Notes: a model not told the origin generated them from the letters alone. Counted from the first letter of the stretch, positions 27,232-36,695 are shown. The stretch: 64,000 bases of DNA from Rhodococcus sp. WMMA185 (GCF_001767395.1 NZ_CP017014.1:496001-560000); one strand, 5' to 3'. Numbers and translations are program-made.

Positions 27232-28476
27232 ATGGAATCCGCTTCGTTTGTCCGTGAATACCTGCTGATCGGGTTGGGTTTCGACCGACTAGAGGAAGGA
27301 TTCGTCGACGCCTACACCGGCGATCCGGCGTTGCGCAGGCAGGTGGAGAACGCGCCACGGCCCGATCCGCGTGATCTCGCGCGTACGGCGTCGAGCCTGC
27401 GTGCCGAGCTGCCCTCGGTGGGTCTGGCCGAGGACAGGTCCAGGTTCCTCGATGTCCATCTCCGCGCACTCGAATGCTCAGGGCACAAGTTCGCGGGCGC
27501 CGACATCGGCTTCGTCGACGAGGTCGAGGCGTATTTCGACGTCCATATCGAGCGCGGTGACGAAGACCACTACCGGGAGGCGCACCGCAAGATTGATGCC
27601 GTCCTTCCCGGAACCGGACCGCTCGCCGAGCGCATGCAGGCACACCGGGCCTCCGATCGCATTCCGGCAGACCGTCTGCAGGAGTGCGTCGACGCATTCT
27701 CGAGCGCACTGCGCGATCTCGTACGTCAGCGCTATATGTTGCCCGATTCGGAGGTGGTCGAGTACGAGGTGGTGGGCGACAAGCCCTGGTCGGGTTTCAA
27801 CTACTACCTCGGCGACTACCGTTCGAGGGTCGCGATCAACTCCGATCTCGAGCAGCACATGGCGAACCTGCCACGGCTGATCGCGCACGAGTCGTATCCC
27901 GGCCACCACACCGAGCACTGTCGAAAGGAGGCGGGGCTCGTGGGGGCGGGACAGCTCGAGCAGACGCTGTTCCTCGTCAACACCCCGCAGTGCCTGATGG
28001 CCGAGGGGCTTGCCGACCTCGCGCTCGAATCGATCGTCGGACGCGACTGGGGTTTGTGGGCGCAGGAGATCTACGCCGATCTAGGCCTGCGGTTCGACGG
28101 CGAGCGGGCCCAGCGCATCTCGGCGGCGTCCGGTCAGTTGCTCGGCGTGCGGCAGGACGCGGCGATGATGCTGCACGACGAGGGTCGAAGCCACGACGAC
28201 GTCGCGGCATTCCTTCAGCGGTGGACCCTGTCGACCCCGGACCGGGCCCGGCAGTCGTTGCGGTTCCTGTCCTCACCCCTGTGGCGGGCGTACACGAGCA
28301 CGTATGTCGAGGGGTACCGACTCCTCGGCGGCTGGCTGGAGGAGGTGCCGATCGGCGCGGAGCGATCGGAGCGCTTCCGTCGTCTGCTCGACGAACCACT
28401 CGTCCCCAGCGTCCTGCGCGACCGAGAGCTGCCGCTGACTGCGGGCGGGTGGGATGCGATCGCCAGTCCTTCGTAG
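27232..28476 (+). CDS. DUF885-family putative metallopeptidase
   Basis: A 414-residue soluble protein of the DUF885 family. HESYPGHH at about 219-226 with a downstream E-G-L-A-D-L is the expected zinc site of this gluzincin-like group. The ATG at 27232 is the first start that fits the family; the frame stays open upstream across the coaA 5' end. No signal peptide. The peptide substrate is unknown. It is absent from the mycobacterial version of this interval as I recall it, lying between coaA and glyA. Confidence 0.85.
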   Translation: MESASFVREYLLIGLGFDRLEEGFVDAYTGDPALRRQVENAPRPDPRDLARTASSLRAELPSVGLAEDRSRFLDVHLRALECSGHKFAGADIGFVDEVEAYFDVHIERGDEDHYREAHRKIDAVLPGTGPLAERMQAHRASDRIPADRLQECVDAFSSALRDLVRQRYMLPDSEVVEYEVVGDKPWSGFNYYLGDYRSRVAINSDLEQHMANLPRLIAHESYPGHHTEHCRKEAGLVGAGQLEQTLFLVNTPQCLMAEGLADLALESIVGRDWGLWAQEIYADLGLRFDGERAQRISAASGQLLGVRQDAAMMLHDEGRSHDDVAAFLQRWTLSTPDRARQSLRFLSSPLWRAYTSTYVEGYRLLGGWLEEVPIGAERSERFRRLLDEPLVPSVLRDRELPLTAGGWDAIASPS

Positions 28477-28518
28477 ACTGGCAGTATTCGTTTCCGCATC
28501 CAGCTTGGAGATTCCTCG

Positions 28519-29814
28519 ATGACCGCTGTGCCCGGTACCGACGTCAACACGGCTCCTCTTGCCGAACTCGACCCCGAAGTCGCCGAGGCCATGGCAGGGG
28601 AGTTAGCCCGTCAGCGAGACACGCTCGAGATGATCGCGTCGGAGAACTTCGTTCCCCGCGCGGTTCTGCAGGCGCAGGGCAGCGTTCTCACCAACAAGTA
28701 CGCCGAGGGATACCCCGGACGTCGCTACTACGGCGGTTGTGAGCACGTCGACATCGTCGAGGATCTTGCCCGCACCCGTGCCAAGGAACTGTTCGGTGCA
28801 GATTTCGCCAACGTTCAGCCGCACTCCGGCGCGCAGGCCAACGCAGCGGTCCTGATGGCACTGATGAACCCGGGCGAGAAGCTCCTCGGCCTCGACCTCG
28901 CGCACGGCGGACACCTGACGCACGGGATGAAGCTGAACTTCTCGGGCAAGCTGTATGACGTCGAGTCGTACGGGGTCAGCAAGGAAGACAACCGCATCGA
29001 CATGGACGAGGTCCGCAAGATCGCGGTCGCGTCTCGGCCGAAGGTGATCGTTGCGGGCTGGTCGGCATACCCGCGGCACCAGGACTTCGAGGCGTTCCGC
29101 TCCATCGCGGACGAAGTGGGCGCGTACCTGTGGGTCGACATGGCGCATTTCGCGGGTCTGGTGGCGGCGGGACTCCACCCCTCACCGGTGCCGTACGCCG
29201 ATGTCGTGTCGAGCACCGTGCACAAGACTCTGGGCGGACCTCGTTCCGGTCTGATCCTGGCCAAGCAGGAATGGGCGAAGAAGCTCAACTCTGCCGTATT
29301 CCCCGGCCAGCAGGGTGGCCCCCTGATGCACGCCATCGCCGCCAAGGCCGTGTCCCTCAAGATCGCGGGCACCGCGGAGTTCAAGGACCGTCAGCAGCGC
29401 ACGCTGTCCGGTGCGAAGATCCTCGCCGAGCGCCTGACCGGTTCCGACGTGGCCGGCAAGGGTGTGAGCGTCCTGACCGGTGGCACCGATGTGCACTTGG
29501 TGCTCGTCGACCTGCGCAACTCGCAACTCGACGGCCAGCAGGCCGAGGATCTCCTCCATGAGGTCGGCATCACGGTCAACCGCAACGCCGTACCGTTCGA
29601 CCCGCGCCCGCCGATGGTCACCTCCGGCCTGCGAATCGGCACCGCCGCGCTCGCGTCGCGCGGTTTCGGTGACGAGCAGTTCACCGAGGTCGCCGACATC
29701 ATCGGCACCGCGCTCGCCGGATCGTCCGACATCGAGTCGTTGAAGGCCCGCGTCTCCAAGCTGGCCGCTGACACCCCGCTGTACGAGGGCCTCGAGGACT
29801 GGCGGCTGATCTAG
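28519..29814 (+). CDS. glyA: serine hydroxymethyltransferase
   Basis: A 431-residue PLP enzyme interconverting serine and glycine with transfer of C1 to tetrahydrofolate. The PLP lysine is K236 ([11 protein letters not shown]). [23 protein letters not shown] and [11 protein letters not shown] are all intact. The start has a GGAG site. It is 42 nt after the DUF885 gene and may read through from it. Confidence 0.96.
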   Translation: MTAVPGTDVNTAPLAELDPEVAEAMAGELARQRDTLEMIASENFVPRAVLQAQGSVLTNKYAEGYPGRRYYGGCEHVDIVEDLARTRAKELFGADFANVQPHSGAQANAAVLMALMNPGEKLLGLDLAHGGHLTHGMKLNFSGKLYDVESYGVSKEDNRIDMDEVRKIAVASRPKVIVAGWSAYPRHQDFEAFRSIADEVGAYLWVDMAHFAGLVAAGLHPSPVPYADVVSSTVHKTLGGPRSGLILAKQEWAKKLNSAVFPGQQGGPLMHAIAAKAVSLKIAGTAEFKDRQQRTLSGAKILAERLTGSDVAGKGVSVLTGGTDVHLVLVDLRNSQLDGQQAEDLLHEVGITVNRNAVPFDPRPPMVTSGLRIGTAALASRGFGDEQFTEVADIIGTALAGSSDIESLKARVSKLAADTPLYEGLEDWRLI

Positions 29815-29989
29815 GGGATTGCAGCGGGTGCGTCGCTGCTGACGCTCGAATGTCGTTGCCGGTGGTGGTTGTTGCGCAGCCACCCCTGCAACGAGCGTGT
29901 GGAGCCCGGCGAAGTACCATTCCGCGAGCGGCCGTGGGGTCACGTCGACGACGGTCGGTGACACACGGTCGATGACGAAGGGGGGACCG

Positions 29990-30307
29990 ATGGCGCTGCG
30001 CCTCGAACCGGAAGCGATCGATCAGTGCGTGCGCGTCTGCGACCAGATGCTCGAGTCGATCGACAACGCGCTCCAGGAAGCGAACAGACTTCAAGACGTC
30101 GGCGGTTTTGGCGACTTCCGAATCGGTCAACAGCTCGCCGAGGGGTACCGGCGTAAGGGAGAGACGGTCGTCCAGAGGCTCGAGGAGTACCAAGCGGTCA
30201 TCGCGGCAATGCGGGAGGCGTTCGCGGCCGGCGGCGAGGCGTTCGCAGACACCGACGGACAGTTCGCCCGGGCGCTGAGAAGCCTCGAGGGTGGGGTGGA
30301 CCAGTGA
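29990..30307 (+). CDS. small helical protein, likely type VII secretion (WXG/PE-like) partner
   Basis: A 105-residue all-helical protein without a signal peptide. Two amphipathic helices (about 5-35 and 44-82) are joined by a turn at VGGFGDF (37-43) where WXG100 proteins have W-x-G. A short tail follows. GGGGGACC just upstream sets the ATG. Its stop overlaps the GTG of the DUF3558 lipoprotein by 4 nt, and two genes further on come a PPE-like protein and EspG. The role as heterodimer partner is inferred from size, shape and neighbours, since the signature tryptophan is missing. Confidence 0.6.
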   Translation: MALRLEPEAIDQCVRVCDQMLESIDNALQEANRLQDVGGFGDFRIGQQLAEGYRRKGETVVQRLEEYQAVIAAMREAFAAGGEAFADTDGQFARALRSLEGGVDQ

Positions 30308-30888
30308 GTCTGCGCCGCGCATCAGTGGGCGCGCTGCTGGCGCTCGCCACGGTCGTCTCGGGTTGTGGTGCGCCGGAATCACCCGAGGCGGCGGTGGCGT
30401 CGGACACTGCGTCGCCGACTCCTACGACTCGGGTTCCGCGTTATGTGGATCAATCGGATCGGCCGTTAGTGGTGTTCGATCCGTGCCTCGATATTCCGGA
30501 TGAGGCACTGGTAGAGGCGGGCTACGACCCGCAGTCCAAGGACGAAGATGTCGTCGAGGCCGATTATCACACGTTCCTGATCTGTGGGTTCGACACGCCG
30601 CAACGCCAGTACGGGTTGAACGTGTACTCCTCGAACATCACTTTCGCCGAGGAGCAGGAGAAGGTGAAAGACTACTCCACACCGATCGTGCTCGACGGTC
30701 GCCGCGCGCTACGTAAGGTGCCAGCCAGGTCCATTTGCGGGGTGAGCATGGAGACCGGGTACGGCATCCTGATCGTCTCTCGCAATATCCAACTCACTCG
30801 GTCGGACCAGAACCTGGAGGAGGAGCGATGCGTAGGGATTGAGGAGACCGCGAGCATCATCGCCCGTTATCTACCTGAGGGGACGTAG
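30304..30888 (+). CDS. DUF3558-domain lipoprotein
   Basis: A 194-residue lipoprotein: signal then lipobox V-V-S-G-C with Cys21. The outer domain shows the DUF3558 pattern, V-V-F-D-P-C (Cys61) then L-x-x-A-G-Y-D-P and F-L-I-C-G-F (Cys94), with two later cysteines (S-I-C-G-V and E-R-C-V-G). DUF3558 lipoproteins are frequent beside type VII secretion substrates in Rhodococcus and Nocardia. It overlaps the gene before by 4 nt and is 2 nt from the gene after, so it belongs to this operon. Confidence 0.85.
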   Translation: MSLRRASVGALLALATVVSGCGAPESPEAAVASDTASPTPTTRVPRYVDQSDRPLVVFDPCLDIPDEALVEAGYDPQSKDEDVVEADYHTFLICGFDTPQRQYGLNVYSSNITFAEEQEKVKDYSTPIVLDGRRALRKVPARSICGVSMETGYGILIVSRNIQLTRSDQNLEEERCVGIEETASIIARYLPEGT

Positions 30889-30890
30889 AC

Positions 30891-32120
30891 ATGAGCGACA
30901 TCAACGGCTTGCTGGCACCAGACGACGGCGCTGGGGCCGTTGAGCGTAAACGTCTTGATGCCACTCTCGAGCAACTGGGCAGACACATCGATGAGGAACG
31001 CGACCCTCCCTACGTCTCCGACCCGGACGTCTTCGACGGGATGAGTCGCGAGGAGATGCTCGGCAAGGTCTCCTCGCTCGATGCCGGACAGATCGAGGAC
31101 CTTGCGGGCAGGGTCCTTTCCGTGGCAAGGGAATTCGATATCGGTTGGGGGCTGTTCAGCCTGAAGAACATCATCAGTTCGGGGTGGGAGGGCAACGCCG
31201 CCGACGCCGCGGCCGCCGCGGTCGACCGTTTGATGGACCCGGTTGGTGATACCAACGCGTCGCTTCAAACGATTGGTGTCAAACTTCGGCAGGCGGGCAG
31301 CGCGGCGAGCGATGTGAAACCGCCGGTACAAAGCCTGCTGTCGGATGCGCTTCCACTGCAGCTGCTGATCAGCGGCGCGGATGCCGTCGCTGCGAAGGCG
31401 GAGCAAGAGAACCAGCGGCGTGAGGCCGCGCAGATCCTCGAGCGGATCTACAAGCCGAGCTTCATCGACGCCGGCACCAACGTGCCCTCCATCGTGCCCC
31501 CACCGCCGATCGCCGGAGTCCAGGGCGATGGAGGGGGTGGCTGGAGCGGTACCGACGGCACGACCGGGGTCGGGGCCGAGGGTTCGGGCCCGCTAGGAGA
31601 AGGCGAGTCTGCTGCGGCCGAAGAGGATGGTGCCGCGAACACGCAGGCCGCCGCCGCGGAGGGCTCGCCGCAAGGAGCAGCACCCGGTAGCCAGGGTGGG
31701 GCGAACTCACCCACGTCGACGACCTCGGCGAACGCGCACAGCCCGCAGAGCGGAGCCAACGCCAACGGCGGCAGCACAGGCGGAATCGGCGGTGTCGGCG
31801 GCAGTGCTCCCCGGAGAGGAAACGACAGGGCGAACGAAAGCCAGGGTGGCGCCCTGGTTCCCGGCGCAATTCCGCCCGGTATGGCCGCCGGAGCCGCGGC
31901 GGGAGCCGCCGCCGGAACAGGCGCCGGAGCCGTCTCCGCCAAGCCGAGCATGGCACGTCCCGGCATGGGAATGGCTATGCCGATGGGTGCACCGGGCGCC
32001 GGGGCAGGCAAGAACGAAGATACGGAACACGAGACGCCGAGCTACCTAATCAACATGGACAACGGCAACGAGCTGATCGGCGATATCGGCGCAGTGGCGC
32101 CCCCGGTGATCGGAGCATGA
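30891..32120 (+). CDS. PPE-like type VII secretion substrate with Gly/Ala-rich region
   Basis: A 409-residue protein without a signal peptide. The N-terminal 180 residues are helical with W-E-G (99-101) followed by an Ala-rich helix, resembling WXG100/PPE folds. Residues about 190-355 are low-complexity Gly/Ala/Ser/Pro. The last 30 residues (E-T-P-S-Y-L-I-N-M-D, then P-P-V-I-G) are ordered and look like a conserved tail seen in related nocardial proteins. Its stop overlaps the EspG start by ATGA. It is probably exported by an ESX system encoded elsewhere; the function after export is unknown. Confidence 0.75.
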   Translation: MSDINGLLAPDDGAGAVERKRLDATLEQLGRHIDEERDPPYVSDPDVFDGMSREEMLGKVSSLDAGQIEDLAGRVLSVAREFDIGWGLFSLKNIISSGWEGNAADAAAAAVDRLMDPVGDTNASLQTIGVKLRQAGSAASDVKPPVQSLLSDALPLQLLISGADAVAAKAEQENQRREAAQILERIYKPSFIDAGTNVPSIVPPPPIAGVQGDGGGGWSGTDGTTGVGAEGSGPLGEGESAAAEEDGAANTQAAAAEGSPQGAAPGSQGGANSPTSTTSANAHSPQSGANANGGSTGGIGGVGGSAPRRGNDRANESQGGALVPGAIPPGMAAGAAAGAAAGTGAGAVSAKPSMARPGMGMAMPMGAPGAGAGKNEDTEHETPSYLINMDNGNELIGDIGAVAPPVIGA

Positions 32121-32905
32121 ACTGGCAACTGTCCTCCGCGCAATTCATGCACTTGTGGGAGGCGACGGATCTCGACACGATGCCGCATCCCTTCGAGCAC
32201 CGCTGTGACGCACGTGTCGAGAGCGAACTGCACGCCGAACGGCAGCAGCTCGAGCGATGGCGCAACGAGCAGCTCGACCCTCAGCTCCGCGATGCCATCA
32301 CGGTCCTTCGCTACCCCGAGGTACCGGTCAGCGTCTATTCACCGGGCGACGCTCCAGTGCTACGGCGCGGTGCCGTGCGCGGCCGAGTCGCCGTCGTTGT
32401 CGATCAACTGCCCTCCTCGAGGAAAATCGGCGACCTGAGCTCCGCGCCGGGAACCGGCGACCTACGTGTGCACGTCCGGCTCGGGTCGCGAACACCCGAC
32501 ATCCGGCGGTTCGTGGACGACCTGCTCCGAGAAATCCCGGAGGTCGGAGCCGGACGCACTGCCTCGATCGATGTGCACCCCGACGACCTGCGCCCCGACC
32601 CGGCTCGCACCGGCGTTCTCCACAACGCCAACGCCTCCGGAGCCCCCCTTCTCAAGCGCATCCTGGCTCGCCGCACGCGCGCGGGGTACATCTGCCTGCA
32701 CGGGCCGTGGCAGGGCGCTCACGATTCGATTCTCGAGTCCACGACCTGGTTCGACATAGCTGACGACGGACGATACCTGTACTACACGGACCATCTGGTC
32801 CGGTTGCGATCGGCGACCACTGAGGTCATCGCCAACCGTCTCGAGGAACGCATCCGTACCGCACTCGTCCAAGATGAGATCGGTAGCCGTCGAGTCTCGA
32901 GTTAA
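32117..32905 (+). CDS. EspG-family ESX secretion chaperone
   Basis: A 262-residue cytoplasmic protein of the EspG family, which binds the tip of PPE-type substrates and hands them to the EccC ATPase. Family features seen are a mixed alpha/beta layout, an L-x-x-L-W start, the paired V-R-G-R-V-A-V-V-V-D strand in the middle and the Y-L-Y-Y-T-D strand near 220. It overlaps the PPE-like gene by 4 nt, which fixes its likely client. No EccBCDE or MycP gene lies in the window. Confidence 0.8.
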   Translation: MNWQLSSAQFMHLWEATDLDTMPHPFEHRCDARVESELHAERQQLERWRNEQLDPQLRDAITVLRYPEVPVSVYSPGDAPVLRRGAVRGRVAVVVDQLPSSRKIGDLSSAPGTGDLRVHVRLGSRTPDIRRFVDDLLREIPEVGAGRTASIDVHPDDLRPDPARTGVLHNANASGAPLLKRILARRTRAGYICLHGPWQGAHDSILESTTWFDIADDGRYLYYTDHLVRLRSATTEVIANRLEERIRTALVQDEIGSRRVSS

Positions 32906-33067
32906 CCTTCCGTCGCAGGAGTACGCAGACGTAACACAATCTTCGCCGACACGCCCGCCACTCGTATCGCAGTCCGGTGTGATTGGCAGTACGGTCTTGG
33001 GGTAACAGGCAGCGGGGAAGTTGCTTGTACGGGAGGTCCTGATCGTGGCTGAAAGACTCAGTGCGAG

Positions 33068-33159
33068 GGGGCCGGCGCCCGGCCCCTGTGTGGACTGACA
33101 CACCAGGGACGGACCGGTCCAGCGAACCGAGTCTGCGTGGCGCCACGCAGGCCTAGGAG
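33068..33159 (+). promoter_or_regulatory. hairpin-rich leader of phoH2
   Basis: Four consecutive inverted repeats precede the phoH2 start: GGGGCCGG/CCGGCCCC (33068-33086), TGTGT/ACACA (33087-33102), the palindrome GGACCGGTCC (33111-33120) and the 18-bp palindrome 33133-33150. The Shine-Dalgarno AGGAG is at 33155-33159. They form most of a 260-nt gap without a gene. A structured 5' UTR, attenuator or small RNA is possible; no known riboswitch class was recognised. Confidence 0.4.
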
Positions 33160-33165
33160 CCTCAC

Positions 33166-34533
33166 GTGACTGCTTCACGCTCCGTGTCAGCCCGAAGCGG
33201 GTATTCGTCCACAGCTTCCGAAAATCCCTCGGATTCGGTCGTTCATGTATTCGTGTTGGACACATCTGTACTACTGTCGGACCCTTGGGCTGTCACCAGG
33301 TTCGCCGAGCACCACGTGGTGCTTCCCCTTGTGGTAATCAGCGAACTCGAAGGAAAGCGGCACCACCACGAGCTGGGGTGGTTCGCGAGAGAAGCGCTGC
33401 GCATGCTCGACGACCTGCGGGTCGAGCACGGCAGACTCGACCAACCTGTGCCGATCGGGACCGACGGTGGCACCCTTCAGGTCGAGTTGAACCATTCCGA
33501 CCCATTGGTTCTTCCGGTCGGATTTCGCACGGACAGTAACGATTCCAGGATTCTGGCCTGCGCCCTGAACCTTCAGGCCGAGGGGAACGACGTAGTTCTT
33601 GTCAGTAAGGACATCCCGCTGCGTGTGAAGGCCGGTGCGGTGGGGCTGTCCGCCGACGAGTATCACGCCCACGACGTCATAGCATCCGGCTGGACCGGTA
33701 TGACCGAGATGGAGGTGACGTCGTCGTCGATCGACGAACTCTTCTCGGAGGGTGTCGTCGACTTGGAGGAGGCGCGAGAGCTTCCGTGCCATACGGGTAT
33801 TCGACTGCTGGGCGGATCGTCGAGCGCGCTGGGGCGGGTGAACGCCGACAAGCGGGTGCAGTTGGTGCGAGGCGAGCGTGAAGCGTTCGGTCTGCACGGA
33901 CGTTCGGCCGAACAGCGTGTCGCTCTCGACATTCTTCTCGATGACAGTGTCGGCATCGTCTCGCTCGGTGGCAAGGCCGGTACCGGCAAGTCGGCGCTGG
34001 CGTTGACCGCAGGGCTGGAGGCGGTCCTCGAACGTCGCACGCAGCGAAAGGTCGTCGTCTTCCGCCCCCTCTATGCCGTCGGTGGTCAGGAACTCGGCTA
34101 CCTTCCGGGCAGCGAGAGCGAGAAAATGGGCCCGTGGGCACAGGCAGTCTTCGACACTCTCGACGGACTTGCCAGTCCCGAGGTGATGGACGAGGTGATC
34201 AGCCGGGGGATGCTGGAAGTCTTGCCGCTCACGCACATTCGTGGACGATCCCTGCACGATTCGTTTGTGATCGTCGATGAGGCGCAGTCGCTGGAACGAA
34301 ACGTGCTGCTCACGGTTCTGTCCAGGTTGGGAACCGGTTCGCGGGTGGTCCTCACGCACGACGTCGCTCAGCGCGACAACTTGCGGGTCGGGAGGCACGA
34401 CGGCGTGGCTGCGGTGATCGAGAAACTCAAGGGGCATCCGCTGTTTGCGCACATCACCCTGCTGCGCAGCGAGCGCTCACCGGTCGCCGCTCTCGTCACG
34501 GAGATGCTCGAAGAGTTCGGGCCGACGCCGTAG
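33166..34533 (+). CDS. phoH2: PhoH2: PIN-domain RNase fused to PhoH ATPase
   Basis: A 455-residue fusion. Residues about 27-165 are a PIN nuclease domain ([13 protein letters not shown] with the catalytic Asp, later D-S-R-I-L-A and S-K-D). Residues about 235-450 are a PhoH ATPase with Walker [10 protein letters not shown] (K275) and Walker B V-I-V-D-E-A-Q. Mycobacterial PhoH2 is a sequence-specific RNA helicase and RNase. In M. tuberculosis an upstream antitoxin-like gene (phoAT) is described; here no such protein gene is visible, only the hairpin-rich leader. GTG start with AGGAG. Confidence 0.93.
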   Translation: MTASRSVSARSGYSSTASENPSDSVVHVFVLDTSVLLSDPWAVTRFAEHHVVLPLVVISELEGKRHHHELGWFAREALRMLDDLRVEHGRLDQPVPIGTDGGTLQVELNHSDPLVLPVGFRTDSNDSRILACALNLQAEGNDVVLVSKDIPLRVKAGAVGLSADEYHAHDVIASGWTGMTEMEVTSSSIDELFSEGVVDLEEARELPCHTGIRLLGGSSSALGRVNADKRVQLVRGEREAFGLHGRSAEQRVALDILLDDSVGIVSLGGKAGTGKSALALTAGLEAVLERRTQRKVVVFRPLYAVGGQELGYLPGSESEKMGPWAQAVFDTLDGLASPEVMDEVISRGMLEVLPLTHIRGRSLHDSFVIVDEAQSLERNVLLTVLSRLGTGSRVVLTHDVAQRDNLRVGRHDGVAAVIEKLKGHPLFAHITLLRSERSPVAALVTEMLEEFGPTP

Positions 34534-34552
34534 GAGAAAAGAGGCAGGGTAC

Positions 34553-34607
34553 TCCGCCGAATGTCACACGGGTCCAATCAGGCTGAACCGATGTGACATT
34601 CGGCGGA
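34553..34607. terminator. bidirectional terminator or repeat between phoH2 and the epoxide-hydrolase-like gene
   Basis: A perfect 16-bp inverted repeat (34553-34568 with 34592-34607) with a 23-nt loop in the gap between convergent genes. The arms contain CCGCCGAATGTCAC, and the large loop is unusual for a terminator. Confidence 0.65.
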
Positions 34608-34625
34608 ATCGAGAGAGGCCGAAAG

Positions 34626-35063
34626 TCACACTATGCGGAGTATTCCCTTGATGGTTCCCCACAGCATGTCGCGGAAACTGAAGTAGTCGCGCCAGACTAC
34701 GATCTTGCCGTCCTTCATCTCGAACGTGCCGCAGACCCAGAACTCGCTCCGAATCTTCTTGTAGATGAGGATGTCGGTGCGTTCGGTGAGAACGGCTGTA
34801 CCGTCGCCGGCGATGTGGTGCAGCCGCACTTCGAATCCGACACCCGGTCCGGCCATTCTCTCGAGCACTCGCATGACGCGATCGATCCCGTGCACCTTGG
34901 GTAGGGACACGTTGTGCCACACGATGTCCCGGTCGAGGTATTGCTTGGCGGCCGCCGGGTCGCCGTCGGCGAGTGCGGCAAGGAAGGACCGCACCACCTC
35001 GACATCCGTCGTGCCCGGCGTGGTTGTGTCGGTTGGCTTGTCCGAGTTCGCATTCGCATTCAT
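34626..35063 (-). CDS. limonene-1,2-epoxide hydrolase-like (NTF2-fold) protein
   Basis: A 145-residue protein of the LEH/SnoaL NTF2-like fold. V-V-R-S-F-L-A-A-L, D-I-V-W-H-N-V, and D-K-I-V-V-W-R-D-Y-F match the limonene-epoxide hydrolase group, including the Asp/Arg/Asp elements of its active site. Mycobacterial homologues hydrolyse bulky epoxides such as sterol or fatty-acid epoxides. The first 18 residues are Asn/Thr-rich and disordered. GGGAG sets the start. It lies 27 nt after the class C serine hydrolase gene on the same strand. Confidence 0.8.
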   Translation of the reverse strand: MNANANSDKPTDTTTPGTTDVEVVRSFLAALADGDPAAAKQYLDRDIVWHNVSLPKVHGIDRVMRVLERMAGPGVGFEVRLHHIAGDGTAVLTERTDILIYKKIRSEFWVCGTFEMKDGKIVVWRDYFSFRDMLWGTIKGILRIV

Positions 35064-35090
35064 AACTTCTCCCTTGCCATTGTGATTGGC

Positions 35091-36695
35091 TCAGCGAACG
35101 AAGGTCCCCTGGCCGTGGGTGTTGTAGTACTCCAATGTGATGCCGTCGCCTGCGAAGGTGGCTTTCGAGATCGTGCCGGGCGGGGCATTCTCGTTGCTCA
35201 GCATGAACGTGAACTCGTCGCCGCTCCAGTGCGTCAGCGGAAATGATTGACCGGCGGGGCCGAGTTGGAGCGAGAGTGCGTCGCCGTCTTCGCTGATGAC
35301 TGCTGGACCCCAGTAGTCGTTGTCGTAGACGCCGGTGTAGGTGTGAAGTGGCTGCGCGGGAGCGGGGTTGGTGGGTGCATCCCTGGCCACAAGACTTCCT
35401 TCCGGGGCGCGCATCGACGCGAAGGCCTCGGCGTACAGCGACCGCCAGTCTTCACGGATCGCACCGAATTGGACGAGGTCGGCGAATTCGGCGGTCAGGG
35501 TCTCCGGGATACCGACGGGGGTACCGTTGGTCAACGCGACGATGGCGACGTCCGCAGACGGTATCGCGACAAAGTTCGCCGCCACGCCGAGCTGGAACGC
35601 GCCCGAGTGGCTGAGGGATACGCGCCCAGCCGGTGTCGTTGACACGTTGAATCCGTATCCGTACATCCCGGGGCGAGCATCCGGGGAACGCGGTGGCACG
35701 GAGACGACCTGAGGACTGACGGCGGGCAGAAGTGCGTCCTGGTCGACGATCTGCCTGTCGTCGAACGACCCGTCGGCCAAGAGCATCGCCATCCACTTGC
35801 TGATGTCGTTGGCTGACGAGCTCACTCCGCCGGCTGGTGACTGGGCGTCGGGGTCACGCTCAGCGGGAACGTATATCCCGTTGATCAGTTGATGGGCGGT
35901 GGCGCGGTCGTCCTCGACCTGATAGTCGGCATACCGGGAACTGGTGGAGGTCATCCCCAACGGTTGGTAGATCGCCTGCTCGGAGAGCGTGGCCCAGTCA
36001 GTCCCCGACGCAGCTGCGACAGCCTCGGCCGCCGCGGTGAGACCGAAGTTGGTGTACGCATAGCTTATTCGGAACGGGCTCAGTGGTTCGAGGCGGAGCT
36101 TGTCGAGTATCTGCTGTCGGTTGTAGCCGAGGTCCTCCAGTTTGTCGCCGACGTGGTCGGGCAGGCCCGACCGGTGCGAATACAGATCACCCACCGTGAC
36201 GTGTTCGGTCACCCACGGGTCGGCCAACGAGAAATCGGGCAGCGCGGAGGAGACCGGAGTGTCCCAATCGATTATTCCGGCTCCCACCTGGCGGGCGACG
36301 ACGGTCGCCCCGACCGGTTTCGATAGCGACGCCAGCTGGAAGACGGTGTCGGCGTCCACCTTCTGATCGGTTCCGACCTCGCGCACTCCGAAGCCCTTGG
36401 CGTAGACGGTCTGTCCGTCGTGGACGACGGCCACCGCCATGCCAGGGAGGCCCGAACTGTCCATCAACTCTCTCGCCAGTTCATCGAGGCGCCCTACGGC
36501 ATCATCGATCTGGCCCTGGGGAATGTCGACACCCGCCACGGTGGCAGGGTTTACCAGGTCAGTGGACGCCATGGGGGAGTTCACGTCAGAGGTACGGGCG
36601 AATGAGGCGTCGCTTGTGTCGGAGGTGCAGCCTGCGACGAGCGATCCGCCGAGCACGAGCGTGAGGAGTGTCGCCAGGCTCCTGTGTCTACGCAT
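35091..36695 (-). CDS. class C beta-lactamase-family serine hydrolase lipoprotein (copy A)
   Basis: A 534-residue lipoprotein with lipobox V-A-G-C (Cys23). The catalytic set is S-L-S-K (Ser123, Lys126), Y-A-Y-T-N (YxN) and L-S-H-S-G-A (HxG); about 130 C-terminal residues form the lipocalin-like DUF3471-type tail. It may be an esterase, a D-amino peptidase or a penicillin-binding-like enzyme rather than an antibiotic-resistance enzyme. A close paralogue lies at 56746-58332 on the other strand. The ATG at 36695 has GGAGGAG. It sits between phoH2 and desA2, where mycobacteria have no such gene as I recall. Confidence 0.88.
   Translation of the reverse strand: MRRHRSLATLLTLVLGGSLVAGCTSDTSDASFARTSDVNSPMASTDLVNPATVAGVDIPQGQIDDAVGRLDELARELMDSSGLPGMAVAVVHDGQTVYAKGFGVREVGTDQKVDADTVFQLASLSKPVGATVVARQVGAGIIDWDTPVSSALPDFSLADPWVTEHVTVGDLYSHRSGLPDHVGDKLEDLGYNRQQILDKLRLEPLSPFRISYAYTNFGLTAAAEAVAAASGTDWATLSEQAIYQPLGMTSTSSRYADYQVEDDRATAHQLINGIYVPAERDPDAQSPAGGVSSSANDISKWMAMLLADGSFDDRQIVDQDALLPAVSPQVVSVPPRSPDARPGMYGYGFNVSTTPAGRVSLSHSGAFQLGVAANFVAIPSADVAIVALTNGTPVGIPETLTAEFADLVQFGAIREDWRSLYAEAFASMRAPEGSLVARDAPTNPAPAQPLHTYTGVYDNDYWGPAVISEDGDALSLQLGPAGQSFPLTHWSGDEFTFMLSNENAPPGTISKATFAGDGITLEYYNTHGQGTFVR

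Noticed and set aside
35091-36695. Antibiotic-resistance beta-lactamase
   Set aside because: Only the general serine beta-lactamase fold motifs are present; length, lipobox and tail fit envelope esterase/peptidase relatives better.
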